The notes under the pieces: model-generated
What the model was told of the DNA's origin: nothing
Database searches by the model: none
What the model saw: the letters and a program-made list of their open reading frames with translations, nothing else
Shown here: positions 17,556 through 26,153 of the stretch, piece by piece
How the letters are laid out: the number at the start of each line of letters is the position of its first letter
Position numbering within the stretch: position 1 is the stretch's first letter
Source: Corynebacterium hindlerae
GTDB taxonomy: Bacteria; Actinomycetota; Actinomycetes; Mycobacteriales; Mycobacteriaceae
Assembly (NCBI RefSeq): GCF_014117265.1
Contig: NZ_CP059833.1
Span: forward strand, 372,001 to 436,000
Length of the DNA stretch: 64,000 nt
Reading direction: 5' to 3'
Position numbers and translations under genes: made by a program

Positions 17556-19523
17556 ATGTCCCCTACCCCTGAGCAGATCGCCCAGGCCCGCAGCACTACA
17601 GCCAACGCAGTGTGGAATACGGCGGATCGTTATTTGCGCAGCGTGGTCGAACCGGAGGAATACGGCGACTACATCATCCCGTTCGCAGTCCTGCGACGCA
17701 TTGAGTGCATGTTGGACGCCAAACGTGAAGCGTTCAACGAACTGTACAGCAGAATGTCTCAGGGCGGCACTAAGGACATCAACCCGCGGATGCTGAGCTT
17801 GCGCGCGTCCCACGAGCTGCAGCTGTCCTTCTATAACACGTTCCCGCTCGATTTGAAGGCCATCGGCAGTAATGATGACAACGTGGATGTGGCCCTCAAG
17901 AGCTACATCGATTCTTTCTCCGACAACCTGACAGACATTTGGCGCGCATTTAAGTTCCACGACAAAATCGACACTTTGCATGCCGCTGGCCGTCTGTTCG
18001 GCGTGGTCCAGCACTTCGCAGGTATCGACATGCACCCTGACCTGCTGCCCGACACCGCGATGGGCGACATGTTCGAGGACATCATGTACCGCGCGTTCAA
18101 CACCAAGGGCAAGAGTGCGGGTGCGTTCTACACCCCGCGTGACGCAATCTCCCTCATGGTGGACATCTTGTTCTCCTCTGATGACGAGGGCTTATCCGGT
18201 AAATCTCCCAGCCGTACGATTTACGATCCGTGTGCCGGAACGGGTGGCATGTTGCTCGTGGCGAAAAATGAGCTGCAAGCATTCAACCGGAACGCCCAAG
18301 TTTCGCTCCACGGCCAGGAGTTGATGGATTTCGCGTACGGTATCGGTAAAGCAGACCTGATTATGCTCGGCAACAAGCCGGAGTCCATTCTCCAGGGCGA
18401 TACGCTGGTCAACGACCGTTTCGAGGGCCAGACCTTCGACTACATCCTCACCAACCCACCGTATGGTTCCGACTGGTCTGCGGTCTATGACGATGTGGCT
18501 CGCGAAGCAGCCCGGGAGGGTTCCCGCTTTAGCCACGGGCTGCCCGCCAAGTCCGATGGCCAGATGTTGTTCCTGTCCCATGTGATACACAAGCTAACGG
18601 ATCCACACGGTGAGACCGGTGGTGGGCGTGCGGGCATCGTCCTCAACGGCTCGCCCCTGTTCACGGGCGCTCCCGAGTCCGGCCCTGACCGTATCCGTGC
18701 ATGGCTGCTTACCGACGACCTGGTGGACGCGATCATCGCCCTGCCCACCTCCATGTTCTACGGCACCGGCATTGCCACCTACATCTGGATTCTGGATAAA
18801 AATAAGGAGCCGCACCGCCGGGGCAAGATTCAGCTCATTAACGCAGCCGACCAGTGGTCCCCAATGCGTAAAGGTATGGGTGACAAGCGACGTGAGCTTT
18901 CCCCGAAGGATCGTGAGATCATCACCAAGGCGTACGCAGCTTTCGAGGAGTCCGATATTTCCAAGATCGTCACCGCAGACGACCTTGGGTTCAAAGACGT
19001 GCCGGTCTACCGCCAGGAGCGATACATCACGGTGTTTTCCGACGAGGCGGTGGAGCAAGCCCGCGCCCAAAAGTCCTTCACCGACGCACACGTCGAGGTC
19101 ATGCGCGAAGCAGACGGCACGACGTGGAATGACCTACCTGACCTACTAAAAACCAAAGCTAAGGTACGCGGGCTCAAAATGCCCGTCGGCCTCATCACAA
19201 AAATCATGCAGGCCATGGCCGTGCATGACGACGCCGCCCCCGCCGCAGTCGATCACAAGGGCCAGCCCGTCTCCGTGGCGGGTTGGAAGATGACCGAGCG
19301 TATCCCGCTGACGGAGGACGTGGACGAGCACATGCGCCGCGAGGTTATACCGTTCGCGCCGGACGTGACCTGGGACGAGTCCGCGGCCAAGATCGGGTAC
19401 GAGATTCCGTTCACCCGTCTGTTCTACGTGCCGGAGGAGGTACGTCCGCTGGCCGAGATCGACGCCGATGTCCAGCGTGTGATGGGCGAGCTGATGGACA
19501 TGTTCCAGGAGGTGAAGCGGTAA
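17556..19523 (+). CDS. hsdM: Type I restriction-modification methyltransferase subunit HsdM
   Basis: A 655-residue N6-adenine methyltransferase subunit. The N-terminal helical domain is followed by the SAM-binding motif DPCAGTGGML at about residue 224 and the catalytic NPPYG at about residue 300. The GAFYTPRD segment before them is the usual HsdM lead-in. With HsdS it methylates the recognition sequence. The ATG at 17556 has a GGAG site (ACGGAGAGCC), whereas the longer open frame from 17460 has none. The stop overlaps the hsdS start in TAATG. Confidence 0.95.
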   Translation: MSPTPEQIAQARSTTANAVWNTADRYLRSVVEPEEYGDYIIPFAVLRRIECMLDAKREAFNELYSRMSQGGTKDINPRMLSLRASHELQLSFYNTFPLDLKAIGSNDDNVDVALKSYIDSFSDNLTDIWRAFKFHDKIDTLHAAGRLFGVVQHFAGIDMHPDLLPDTAMGDMFEDIMYRAFNTKGKSAGAFYTPRDAISLMVDILFSSDDEGLSGKSPSRTIYDPCAGTGGMLLVAKNELQAFNRNAQVSLHGQELMDFAYGIGKADLIMLGNKPESILQGDTLVNDRFEGQTFDYILTNPPYGSDWSAVYDDVAREAAREGSRFSHGLPAKSDGQMLFLSHVIHKLTDPHGETGGGRAGIVLNGSPLFTGAPESGPDRIRAWLLTDDLVDAIIALPTSMFYGTGIATYIWILDKNKEPHRRGKIQLINAADQWSPMRKGMGDKRRELSPKDREIITKAYAAFEESDISKIVTADDLGFKDVPVYRQERYITVFSDEAVEQARAQKSFTDAHVEVMREADGTTWNDLPDLLKTKAKVRGLKMPVGLITKIMQAMAVHDDAAPAAVDHKGQPVSVAGWKMTERIPLTEDVDEHMRREVIPFAPDVTWDESAAKIGYEIPFTRLFYVPEEVRPLAEIDADVQRVMGELMDMFQEVKR

Positions 19524-20737
19524 TGGGAACAGTGCAGAACAAGTGGCTGCGCAAGGTTAACCCGGATTGGAAAATCGTCCCGTCCTACCTGTTATTTTCT
19601 GATCGGCAGCAGCAATGTCTGCCAGGTGACGAACACCTCACCCCATCACAAAAGTACGGAGTAGTTCGTCAAAGCGACTTTATGGAAACTACAGGTAACC
19701 GTGTAGTCCTCAATCTGTCCGGTGCTAACAAAATGAAGCACGTCGAGCCGGGCGATTTCGTAATTCACCTGCGTAGTTTTCAGGGCGGGATTGAGTACAG
19801 CACTCTACGGGGAAAGGTAAGTAACGCTTATACTGTGCTATCACCGAGCGAAGATGTCCACCACGACTTCTTCCGATGGTTCATGAAGTCCGACCTGCTA
19901 ATTTCCGGCTTGGAAACGCTGACTGACCAACTACGGGACGGTCAAACGATCAATTTTGCACGATTCTCCCGCTTGTCTTTCCCCCTCCCACCGCTCGACA
20001 CTCAGCGTGCCATCGCGGACTACCTCGACCGAGAGACGGGCGAGATTGACGCGATGCTGGACAAGCTCAATGGTCTGGGCCGGTTGCTGGAGGAGCGACG
20101 GAAAAACGAAATCACCCAATCGTTTTTGTCTGAAAACACAGCCGAGCTTTGGCATTTTTGTGAGGTCAACCCTGTTACACCTGAATTTCGGAGCCTGACT
20201 GACGGTACTCAAGTCACCTTCATGCCCCTCGAAACAATTTGGTCGGACAAGCGAGCTGACTTTTCTCGAACAATTGAATGGTCGAAAAAGGTTGGTTCGT
20301 ACACTGAATTTCGTTCCGGGGACGTGCTCATTCCTAAGATCACCCCGACTTTCGAGGCAGGTCGTTCAACGGTGGCGGACATTCCACTTCCTATCGGCCT
20401 GGCAACCACAGAAGTCCACATTGTGCGTACAAGGCCAGAAAGAGCCCTTTCCCAATGGCTAAGTTATGCTTTCCAAACTTCCATGTTCCTCAAAGAAGGC
20501 GAATCAGTACTCCAAGGGGTGGGAAATCTCCGGCGTATTAGCCCTCAGTGGTTGCAGTCGTTTAAGGTTCCAGCTTTGTCGCTAGACGAGCAGGAGCGCA
20601 TCTCCCAGCACCTGGACGAGACCACCGCACGTATTGACGCGATGCTGGCTAAAACCCAGCAACTCAAAGATTTGCTCACCGAGCGTAGGTCTGCCCTGAT
20701 TACCGCCGCCGTCACCGGACAGATAAAGGTGTACTAA
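19523..20737 (+). CDS. hsdS: Type I restriction-modification specificity subunit HsdS
   Basis: A 404-residue specificity subunit. Two variable target-recognition domains (about residues 1-150 and 200-350) are each followed by a conserved helical repeat: LPPLDTQRAIADYLDRET centrally and LSLDEQERISQHLDETT near the C-terminus, both with the D-x-E-x2-I pattern. The two repeats fix the spacing between the half-sites of a bipartite target. The target sequence itself cannot be inferred. The ATG at 19523 overlaps the hsdM stop (TAATG), giving coupled translation; the open frame from 19283 is a shadow of hsdM. Confidence 0.92.
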   Translation: MGTVQNKWLRKVNPDWKIVPSYLLFSDRQQQCLPGDEHLTPSQKYGVVRQSDFMETTGNRVVLNLSGANKMKHVEPGDFVIHLRSFQGGIEYSTLRGKVSNAYTVLSPSEDVHHDFFRWFMKSDLLISGLETLTDQLRDGQTINFARFSRLSFPLPPLDTQRAIADYLDRETGEIDAMLDKLNGLGRLLEERRKNEITQSFLSENTAELWHFCEVNPVTPEFRSLTDGTQVTFMPLETIWSDKRADFSRTIEWSKKVGSYTEFRSGDVLIPKITPTFEAGRSTVADIPLPIGLATTEVHIVRTRPERALSQWLSYAFQTSMFLKEGESVLQGVGNLRRISPQWLQSFKVPALSLDEQERISQHLDETTARIDAMLAKTQQLKDLLTERRSALITAAVTGQIKVY

Positions 20738-20740
20738 GCC

Positions 20741-23700
20741 ATGAACCACACACTTGAGCACGGGTTTGAAACCGCTATCTGCCAGCATCTTGCCACCTCG
20801 GGATGGACGTACGTGGACGGGGCGCGCGACACCGGGTTCGACCCCGACCTCGCCCTGTTCCCTGGGGACGTGCTGGACTGGCTAGCCACCCAGTACCCGA
20901 CTGAATACGCCAAAGTCTGCCCACCGGACTTGGGAGAGGTAGCGACCAAGGCCGCGCAACACCGGCTGCTGATCTACCTGTCCAAGTTGCTGGGTAAGGC
21001 GCCGCAGAAGAACCATACCAAGGGTGGCACCATCGGCGGCCTGCTCGGCGTGCTGCGCGACGGGTTCAGCTACATGTCTGCAGCTCACGGTAAAGCCACC
21101 TTCGGCCCCATGGCCGGGTTCTACCCCACCAACCCACTGCTCACCGAGGTGACCGAGCGTGCTGACGCGAACCGACTGCGTGTTATCCGGCAAGTGCATT
21201 TTGACACCCGCCCGGGCAACAACGAGACCATCGACCTCGTGCTGCTACTCAACGGAATCCCAGTGGCCACGCTGGAGCTTAAGACAGACAACACCCAAAC
21301 CATTGAGGACGCGATCCGCCAGTACAAGAAGGACCGCAAACCTGGCAAAACCCGCACCCTGCTGCAACCAGGACGATGCCTCGTGCACTTCGCCGTGTCC
21401 AACACCGAGGTGCAGATGGCAACTGCACTTGCAGGAGACAAAACATTCTTCCTCCCCTTCAACCAAGGCAACGGCGAAAGCGCAGGCAACCCGCCGTGTG
21501 CGGACGGCTCCGAGACCTCGTACCTGTGGCGGGACGTCCTCGCACCCCGCAGCCTGCTCCAAATCTTGTCCACCTACGCCATGTGGCAGCCCTCGGACAA
21601 GGGCGGATACTTGGTGTTTCCCCGCTTCCACCAGCGCCGCGCGGTGGAAAACGTCATCCGCGACATTGAGGTCGCGGGCGTGGGCCAGCGCTACCTGATT
21701 CAGCACTCGGCGGGCTCGGGCAAAACCAAAACCATCGCGTGGCTGGCTCACCGCCTGGCCCGGCATTTTAGCGGCGAGATCAAAACTTTTGACTCGATCA
21801 TCATTATCTCCGACCGGCAGGTGCTCGACCGCAACCTCGCGGACGAAATCAAACTCCTGCCCGCGTCGGCTGGCCTGGTGGTGAACGTTGATGCGAAGCA
21901 GGGCGCGAAGTCGCCGCAGCTCTCGAAAGCATTGCGGGAAGGCGGCCATATCATCACCTGCACATTGCAGACCTTCCCCGTCGTGAAGCAGCTGCTTGAT
22001 AGCGATTCGAGCCTAGCCAATCGCCGTTGGTGCGTGATCGTGGACGAAGCGCACTCTTCCCAAAGCGGCAGTTCCAGCTCCGCATTAAAAGAGCTGTTGG
22101 CGCAGGTCACAGGCGCTGATGTTGCCGATTTGAACGAAGCTGATGACTCCGACTCTCCAGTCGAGGCACGTTTGGAAGAAACCCTGGCTGCACACCGCTC
22201 GCCAGTGGAACAACTCATCGAGGCAAAGCTAGCTGCGCAAGACCAGGCGGCCAGCGCAGCCACCAACATCACCTTTGTTGCGTTCACCGCCACGCCGAAG
22301 CCAAAGACGATGCGCATTTTCGGCACCTACGATCCAGAGACGGACACGTGGAACGCCTTCGATCACTACACCATGGCTCAGGCTATCCAAGAGGGCTTCA
22401 TCCTGGATGTTCTGACCAACTACACCACGTACAGCAATTACATCCGTATCGCGGACTCCATGAGCCGCGATGAAATGGTGAACAAGGGTGAGGTTGTGGG
22501 TGAAATCGTGCGCTACGCCCGCGAGCACCCCACCAATATTGCCCAAAAGGTGGCGGTCGTGGTTAACCACTACCGTGATAATGTCGCTGGGCTTCTTGGC
22601 GGGCAGGCACGAGCCATGGTGGTGGCGGCCACGCGCGAGTCCGCGTTCCACTGGTGCAACGAGATGAACAAATACATTGCCAAGAACAACTGGCAGGACG
22701 AATTCAAGACTCTCGTAGCATTCTCCGGTTCGCTCGATGTTCCTGCCCCCAAAAAGCCAGTGCGTACACCTGAGATGACGGATGAGCAGTTTGCCCAGCT
22801 AGTGGAAGATTACGAACTCGATCTTGCCCAGCGCGAGGGACGCGCCACCGCCGATGGAACGTACACAGAAGCCTCGTTTAACGGACTATCCGATACGGAG
22901 GGCGCTTACAAAGATTCGGATAGTCCGTACCGGGTGCTGATCGTGGCCAATAAATTCCAGACCGGCTTCAACGAGCCACGCCTGTGCGCGATGTACGTGG
23001 ACAAAAAGCTCTCGGGTGTTGCAACCGTGCAAACCCTGTCTCGTCTCAACCGCACGTTCCCGGGTAAGACAGACCCGATGGTGCTGGACTTTGTCAACGA
23101 TGCCGATTCGATTCTGGCTGATTTTCAGAAGTTTTACACGGCCGCCACCTTGTTCGGCGATGTGGAACCGTCAGCATTGTTCGAGGTTGCCGAGCGTATC
23201 GACGGTGCCGGTTTTTACACCGCTTCCGACATCGAGGCAGTTGCGGTAGCTGCCACCGGAGATGAGGTAGACCACGAGGTGTTCCGCTCGACCATCTCCC
23301 CGATTGTCCATCGCTGGAATGAGGGACTGCGTCAAGCGCGACTAAGCGGAGATGAAGACGAAGTCAACCGCCACAAGGCCTTCCGATCTGACCTGCACAC
23401 CTATGTAAAGTCCTGGGAATTCTTGTCGCAGATCGTCAATTTCCAAGACACCACCATGCGCAAGCGCGCCATTCTGGCATCCTATGTGTTGCGTAACCTT
23501 CGATTGGGCCTGTCCGATGTCATCGACGTGTCCTCGGTAGACATCATTGGCATTGCGGTGGCCCCGAAGTCAGTGTCCGAAAACCTGGGCCTGACTGACG
23601 GTGACGGTCAGCTGGAAGTACCGACCTTAGGAGGAGGAACCGCGCCGGCCGATTCTTCCCTGGGTATCGCTTTCACTGAGGCCGTGGATGAGGCCAATGC

Positions 23701-24004
23701 GATTCTCACCGCTGCGGGCATTCCTGCATCTAACAAGGCAGTGCGCGGGTTCGTCATGCAAGTGTGGGGCACCTTGGCACCTAATCAGTCAGTGGCGAAA
23801 ATGGCTGCTGAGAACACAGCTAGCCAGCTGGAGCACGCTCCTGCGTTTGAGCAGGCAGTGGTCGGTGCTTTGATCGAGGTCATGAACGAATCGCGGGAGA
23901 TCCAAGAACTGTTCCTCAGCGATGATGTCTCCCTCAAGGGCCTGAAAAAGGTACTGGCAGGACTCGCCCACAATGCAGTGCGGCAGGAGGAGTCACAGAG
24001 ATAA
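20741..24004 (+). CDS. hsdR: Type I restriction endonuclease subunit HsdR
   Basis: A 1087-residue motor and nuclease subunit. The N-terminal PD-(D/E)xK nuclease has IDLVLLLNGIPVATLELKT, with the ExK at about residues 179-181. The SF2 helicase domain follows: HSAGSGKTKT (Walker A, about residue 324), VDEAHSS (about 434) and FTATPKPKT. The C-terminal helical part binds the methylase. All motifs look intact, so the complex should translocate and cut unmodified DNA. The gene starts 3 nt after hsdS. Length is slightly above EcoR124-type HsdR. Confidence 0.95.
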   Translation: MNHTLEHGFETAICQHLATSGWTYVDGARDTGFDPDLALFPGDVLDWLATQYPTEYAKVCPPDLGEVATKAAQHRLLIYLSKLLGKAPQKNHTKGGTIGGLLGVLRDGFSYMSAAHGKATFGPMAGFYPTNPLLTEVTERADANRLRVIRQVHFDTRPGNNETIDLVLLLNGIPVATLELKTDNTQTIEDAIRQYKKDRKPGKTRTLLQPGRCLVHFAVSNTEVQMATALAGDKTFFLPFNQGNGESAGNPPCADGSETSYLWRDVLAPRSLLQILSTYAMWQPSDKGGYLVFPRFHQRRAVENVIRDIEVAGVGQRYLIQHSAGSGKTKTIAWLAHRLARHFSGEIKTFDSIIIISDRQVLDRNLADEIKLLPASAGLVVNVDAKQGAKSPQLSKALREGGHIITCTLQTFPVVKQLLDSDSSLANRRWCVIVDEAHSSQSGSSSSALKELLAQVTGADVADLNEADDSDSPVEARLEETLAAHRSPVEQLIEAKLAAQDQAASAATNITFVAFTATPKPKTMRIFGTYDPETDTWNAFDHYTMAQAIQEGFILDVLTNYTTYSNYIRIADSMSRDEMVNKGEVVGEIVRYAREHPTNIAQKVAVVVNHYRDNVAGLLGGQARAMVVAATRESAFHWCNEMNKYIAKNNWQDEFKTLVAFSGSLDVPAPKKPVRTPEMTDEQFAQLVEDYELDLAQREGRATADGTYTEASFNGLSDTEGAYKDSDSPYRVLIVANKFQTGFNEPRLCAMYVDKKLSGVATVQTLSRLNRTFPGKTDPMVLDFVNDADSILADFQKFYTAATLFGDVEPSALFEVAERIDGAGFYTASDIEAVAVAATGDEVDHEVFRSTISPIVHRWNEGLRQARLSGDEDEVNRHKAFRSDLHTYVKSWEFLSQIVNFQDTTMRKRAILASYVLRNLRLGLSDVIDVSSVDIIGIAVAPKSVSENLGLTDGDGQLEVPTLGGGTAPADSSLGIAFTEAVDEANAILTAAGIPASNKAVRGFVMQVWGTLAPNQSVAKMAAENTASQLEHAPAFEQAVVGALIEVMNESREIQELFLSDDVSLKGLKKVLAGLAHNAVRQEESQR

Positions 24005-24020
24005 GTCTCGAGCCAGACAA

Positions 24021-24061
24021 TTATCAATTTATCAACCCGTGCATTTTTATCAATTTATCAA
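24021..24061 (+). promoter_or_regulatory. Direct repeat TTATCAATTTATCAA x2 (operator-like)
   Basis: Two identical 15-mers at 24021-24035 and 24047-24061, 26 bp apart centre to centre, each made of two TATCAA half-sites. They fill the short gap between hsdR and the AAA ATPase gene, ending 12 bp before its ATG. The spacing of about 2.5 helical turns and their position suggest a regulator-binding site or promoter elements; no protein is known to me. Confidence 0.5.
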
Positions 24062-24073
24062 TACACTTGCGGT

Positions 24074-25195
24074 ATGTCTCACAACCCGTTCCGCCCGACC
24101 TTCGGCGCTTCGCCACGCTTTTGGGCTGGCCGCCGCACGGCTCTGACCCAGTACCACGACGCCATCCAGGGCCCTGCCGGCCACCCGGACCGCTCGATTG
24201 TCATTTCGGGTTCTCGTGGCATCGGCAAAACGGTGCTGCTCACGGAGCTAGAAGACATTGCCCGCAGCCACGGCTGGCTGGTGCTGCGCGTCCCCAGCGC
24301 CCCTGGTTTGGTTGATCGCCTGGTCAATTCGATTATCCCCACTGCCCGCCAGGAGTTCCGCGGCCGCCAGTCCAACACCCGCGTCACTGGGGTGAAGCTG
24401 CGCATGCTGGGGGTGGATACCGAAACGTCCTTTGAGGACGCACCAGTGCCCACCCTGTCCTCTGAACTGCGGGGACTGCTCGCGGAGCTCACTCCGCACG
24501 GCACGGGCGTGGTTATCTCGGTCGATGAAATCCAGGACTGCGACCCCGCTGACCTGCGCGAACTCGCCACCGCCTACCAGGATCTCATTCGCGATGATCT
24601 GCACGTCAGTCTTATCGTTGCGGGGCTCACCCATGGCGTCGATAAGCTGCTTGACTTGCCCGGCACCACCTTCATGCGGCGTGCGCGCCACTTCGAGCTC
24701 GGCCCGCTTACCGACGACGATTCCCGCGCCATCCTCGTCGAATCCGCCACCGGCACCTCCCACGAATTCACCGCAGCTGCTGCCGACGCCGCCGTCGCCC
24801 TTGCGAAAGGCTACCCCTACCTGCTGCAACTCGTCGGGTCGCTCGCCTGGGAACGCGCTACCGGCAGCATCATCGAAGACGACGTCGCCGCAATCCGCAC
24901 CGAAGCCATCGCCACCATGGGTCGCCAAGTACACCAGCCCGCCGTCAAAGGCCTCCCGGAACGACAGCTCGAATTCCTCCACGCCGTCGCACACCTCAGC
25001 AACGACGGCGCACCCGTACGAACCGCAGAAGTAGCCTCACTCTTGGGACGCCCCATCACCGCGCTCAGCGATACACGCGCCAAACTCATCGCCCGCGACC
25101 TGCTCGAATCAGCGGGCTGGGGCAGCCTGCAATTCGTCCTCCCCTACTTCCGGGAATTCCTGCACACCGGGTCCCGGCCGACCAGAATTCAGTGA
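24074..25195 (+). CDS. AAA+ ATPase, STAND/archaeal-ATPase-like
   Basis: A 373-residue P-loop ATPase: Walker A GSRGIGKT at residues 46-53, Walker B VVISVDEIQD at about 146-155, and a sensor-like RARHFELGPLTDDDS. A winged-helix-like C-terminal part follows (TAEVASLLGRPITALSDTRAKLIARDLLE), resembling a MarR/ORC-type DNA-binding wing. This layout matches the Orc/archaeal-ATPase group, often found alone beside mobile or defence genes. Function is unknown. It follows hsdR by 69 bp but has its own operator-like repeats, so it may not be part of the RM transcript. Confidence 0.75.
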   Translation: MSHNPFRPTFGASPRFWAGRRTALTQYHDAIQGPAGHPDRSIVISGSRGIGKTVLLTELEDIARSHGWLVLRVPSAPGLVDRLVNSIIPTARQEFRGRQSNTRVTGVKLRMLGVDTETSFEDAPVPTLSSELRGLLAELTPHGTGVVISVDEIQDCDPADLRELATAYQDLIRDDLHVSLIVAGLTHGVDKLLDLPGTTFMRRARHFELGPLTDDDSRAILVESATGTSHEFTAAAADAAVALAKGYPYLLQLVGSLAWERATGSIIEDDVAAIRTEAIATMGRQVHQPAVKGLPERQLEFLHAVAHLSNDGAPVRTAEVASLLGRPITALSDTRAKLIARDLLESAGWGSLQFVLPYFREFLHTGSRPTRIQ

Positions 25196-25270
25196 CCATT
25201 TTTTGATGAGGGTTCGCCGGCTAGGGAAACCTCTTCCCTGGGTGCAGGCCTAGGTGGGTAAAAAGCTAGG

Positions 25271-25344
25271 CCCCGACATTACGCCCCCGAGAATGCCCCA
25301 AAAGCACCCCAGAAACCCCGAACTTCGGGAGGGTAATGTCGGGG
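25271..25344. repeat. 74-bp inverted-repeat element C between convergent genes
   Basis: Perfect 12-bp arms CCCCGACATTAC / GTAATGTCGGGG enclose 50 nt that itself contains the smaller palindrome CCCGAACTTCGGG. Size and layout resemble the 72-bp element B, but the sequence differs. It lies between the 3' ends of the AAA ATPase and cobA genes and could act as a bidirectional terminator or be a small mobile element. Confidence 0.7.
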
Positions 25345-25413
25345 ACAACGCGGAACAGCCATTCCGCTACCGCCACAATTTTCTCCAGTGAAATGATCCC
25401 AGCCAGTTCCCTA

Positions 25414-26142
25414 CTACAGCCCGGCCACATCCCCGATCACGATGACGGCTGGTGGCTGCACGCCTTCTGAGACCAGCGAGGCTCCCAGTTCTCCCAAGGT
25501 GGTGCGAAAGCCCGTTTGCGCAGCTGTGGTGCCTTCTTGGATGACGGCTACGGGGGTGGATTCGGGGCGGCCGGCGTCGATAAGCGCGCTGGCGATGGCG
25601 CCGCCGTTCTTTACGCCCATGATCACGACGAGGGTGCCGCCCGTTTGTGCGAGCGCCTCCCAGTTGTTCAGGGAGGTCGGGTGTCCGGGTGGGACGTGGC
25701 CGGAGATGACGGTGAAGGAATGCACCATGCCTCGTTGGGTGACCGGTACACCGAACACGGCAGGGACGGATATGGCAGATGTGACGCCAGGGACTACCTC
25801 GACGGTGATGCCAGCCTCCGCGCAGGCTTGGATCTCTTCAAAACCGCGGCCAAAAACGAACGGATCCCCGCCTTTCAGTCGCACCACCTTCTTACCCGCC
25901 TGGGCGTGTTCCACCAGCATGGCGTTGATTTTCTCCTGCGCCACCTGCCGCCCGTAGGGCAGTTTGGAGCAGTCGATCACTTCTTTGGCGGACAGGTCGC
26001 AGAGCTTGTCCAGTTCGGCGGTGGGACCCAGGTGGTCGGCGAGGATCACGTCGGCGTTTTGCAGCGCGTGCATGCCACGTACCGTGATGAGGTCCCACGC
26101 TCCGGGACCGCCGCCAACCAAGACAACTGGGTGTTTTTCCAT
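25414..26142 (-). CDS. cobA: Uroporphyrinogen-III C-methyltransferase (CobA)
   Basis: A 242-residue SAM-dependent methyltransferase that makes precorrin-2 from uroporphyrinogen III, the entry step to cobalamin and siroheme. VGGGPGAWDLITVRG at residues about 8-22 and RLKGGDPFVFGRG are the two family signatures; VPGVTSA is also present. It is the stand-alone form, without the CysG dehydrogenase/ferrochelatase part. ATG 26142 is used; the open frame continues upstream only as a shadow of cobB. It lies 12 bp downstream of cobB in a cob operon. Confidence 0.94.
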   Translation of the reverse strand: MEKHPVVLVGGGPGAWDLITVRGMHALQNADVILADHLGPTAELDKLCDLSAKEVIDCSKLPYGRQVAQEKINAMLVEHAQAGKKVVRLKGGDPFVFGRGFEEIQACAEAGITVEVVPGVTSAISVPAVFGVPVTQRGMVHSFTVISGHVPPGHPTSLNNWEALAQTGGTLVVIMGVKNGGAIASALIDAGRPESTPVAVIQEGTTAAQTGFRTTLGELGASLVSEGVQPPAVIVIGDVAGL

Positions 26143-26153
26143 AGCCACTAATT

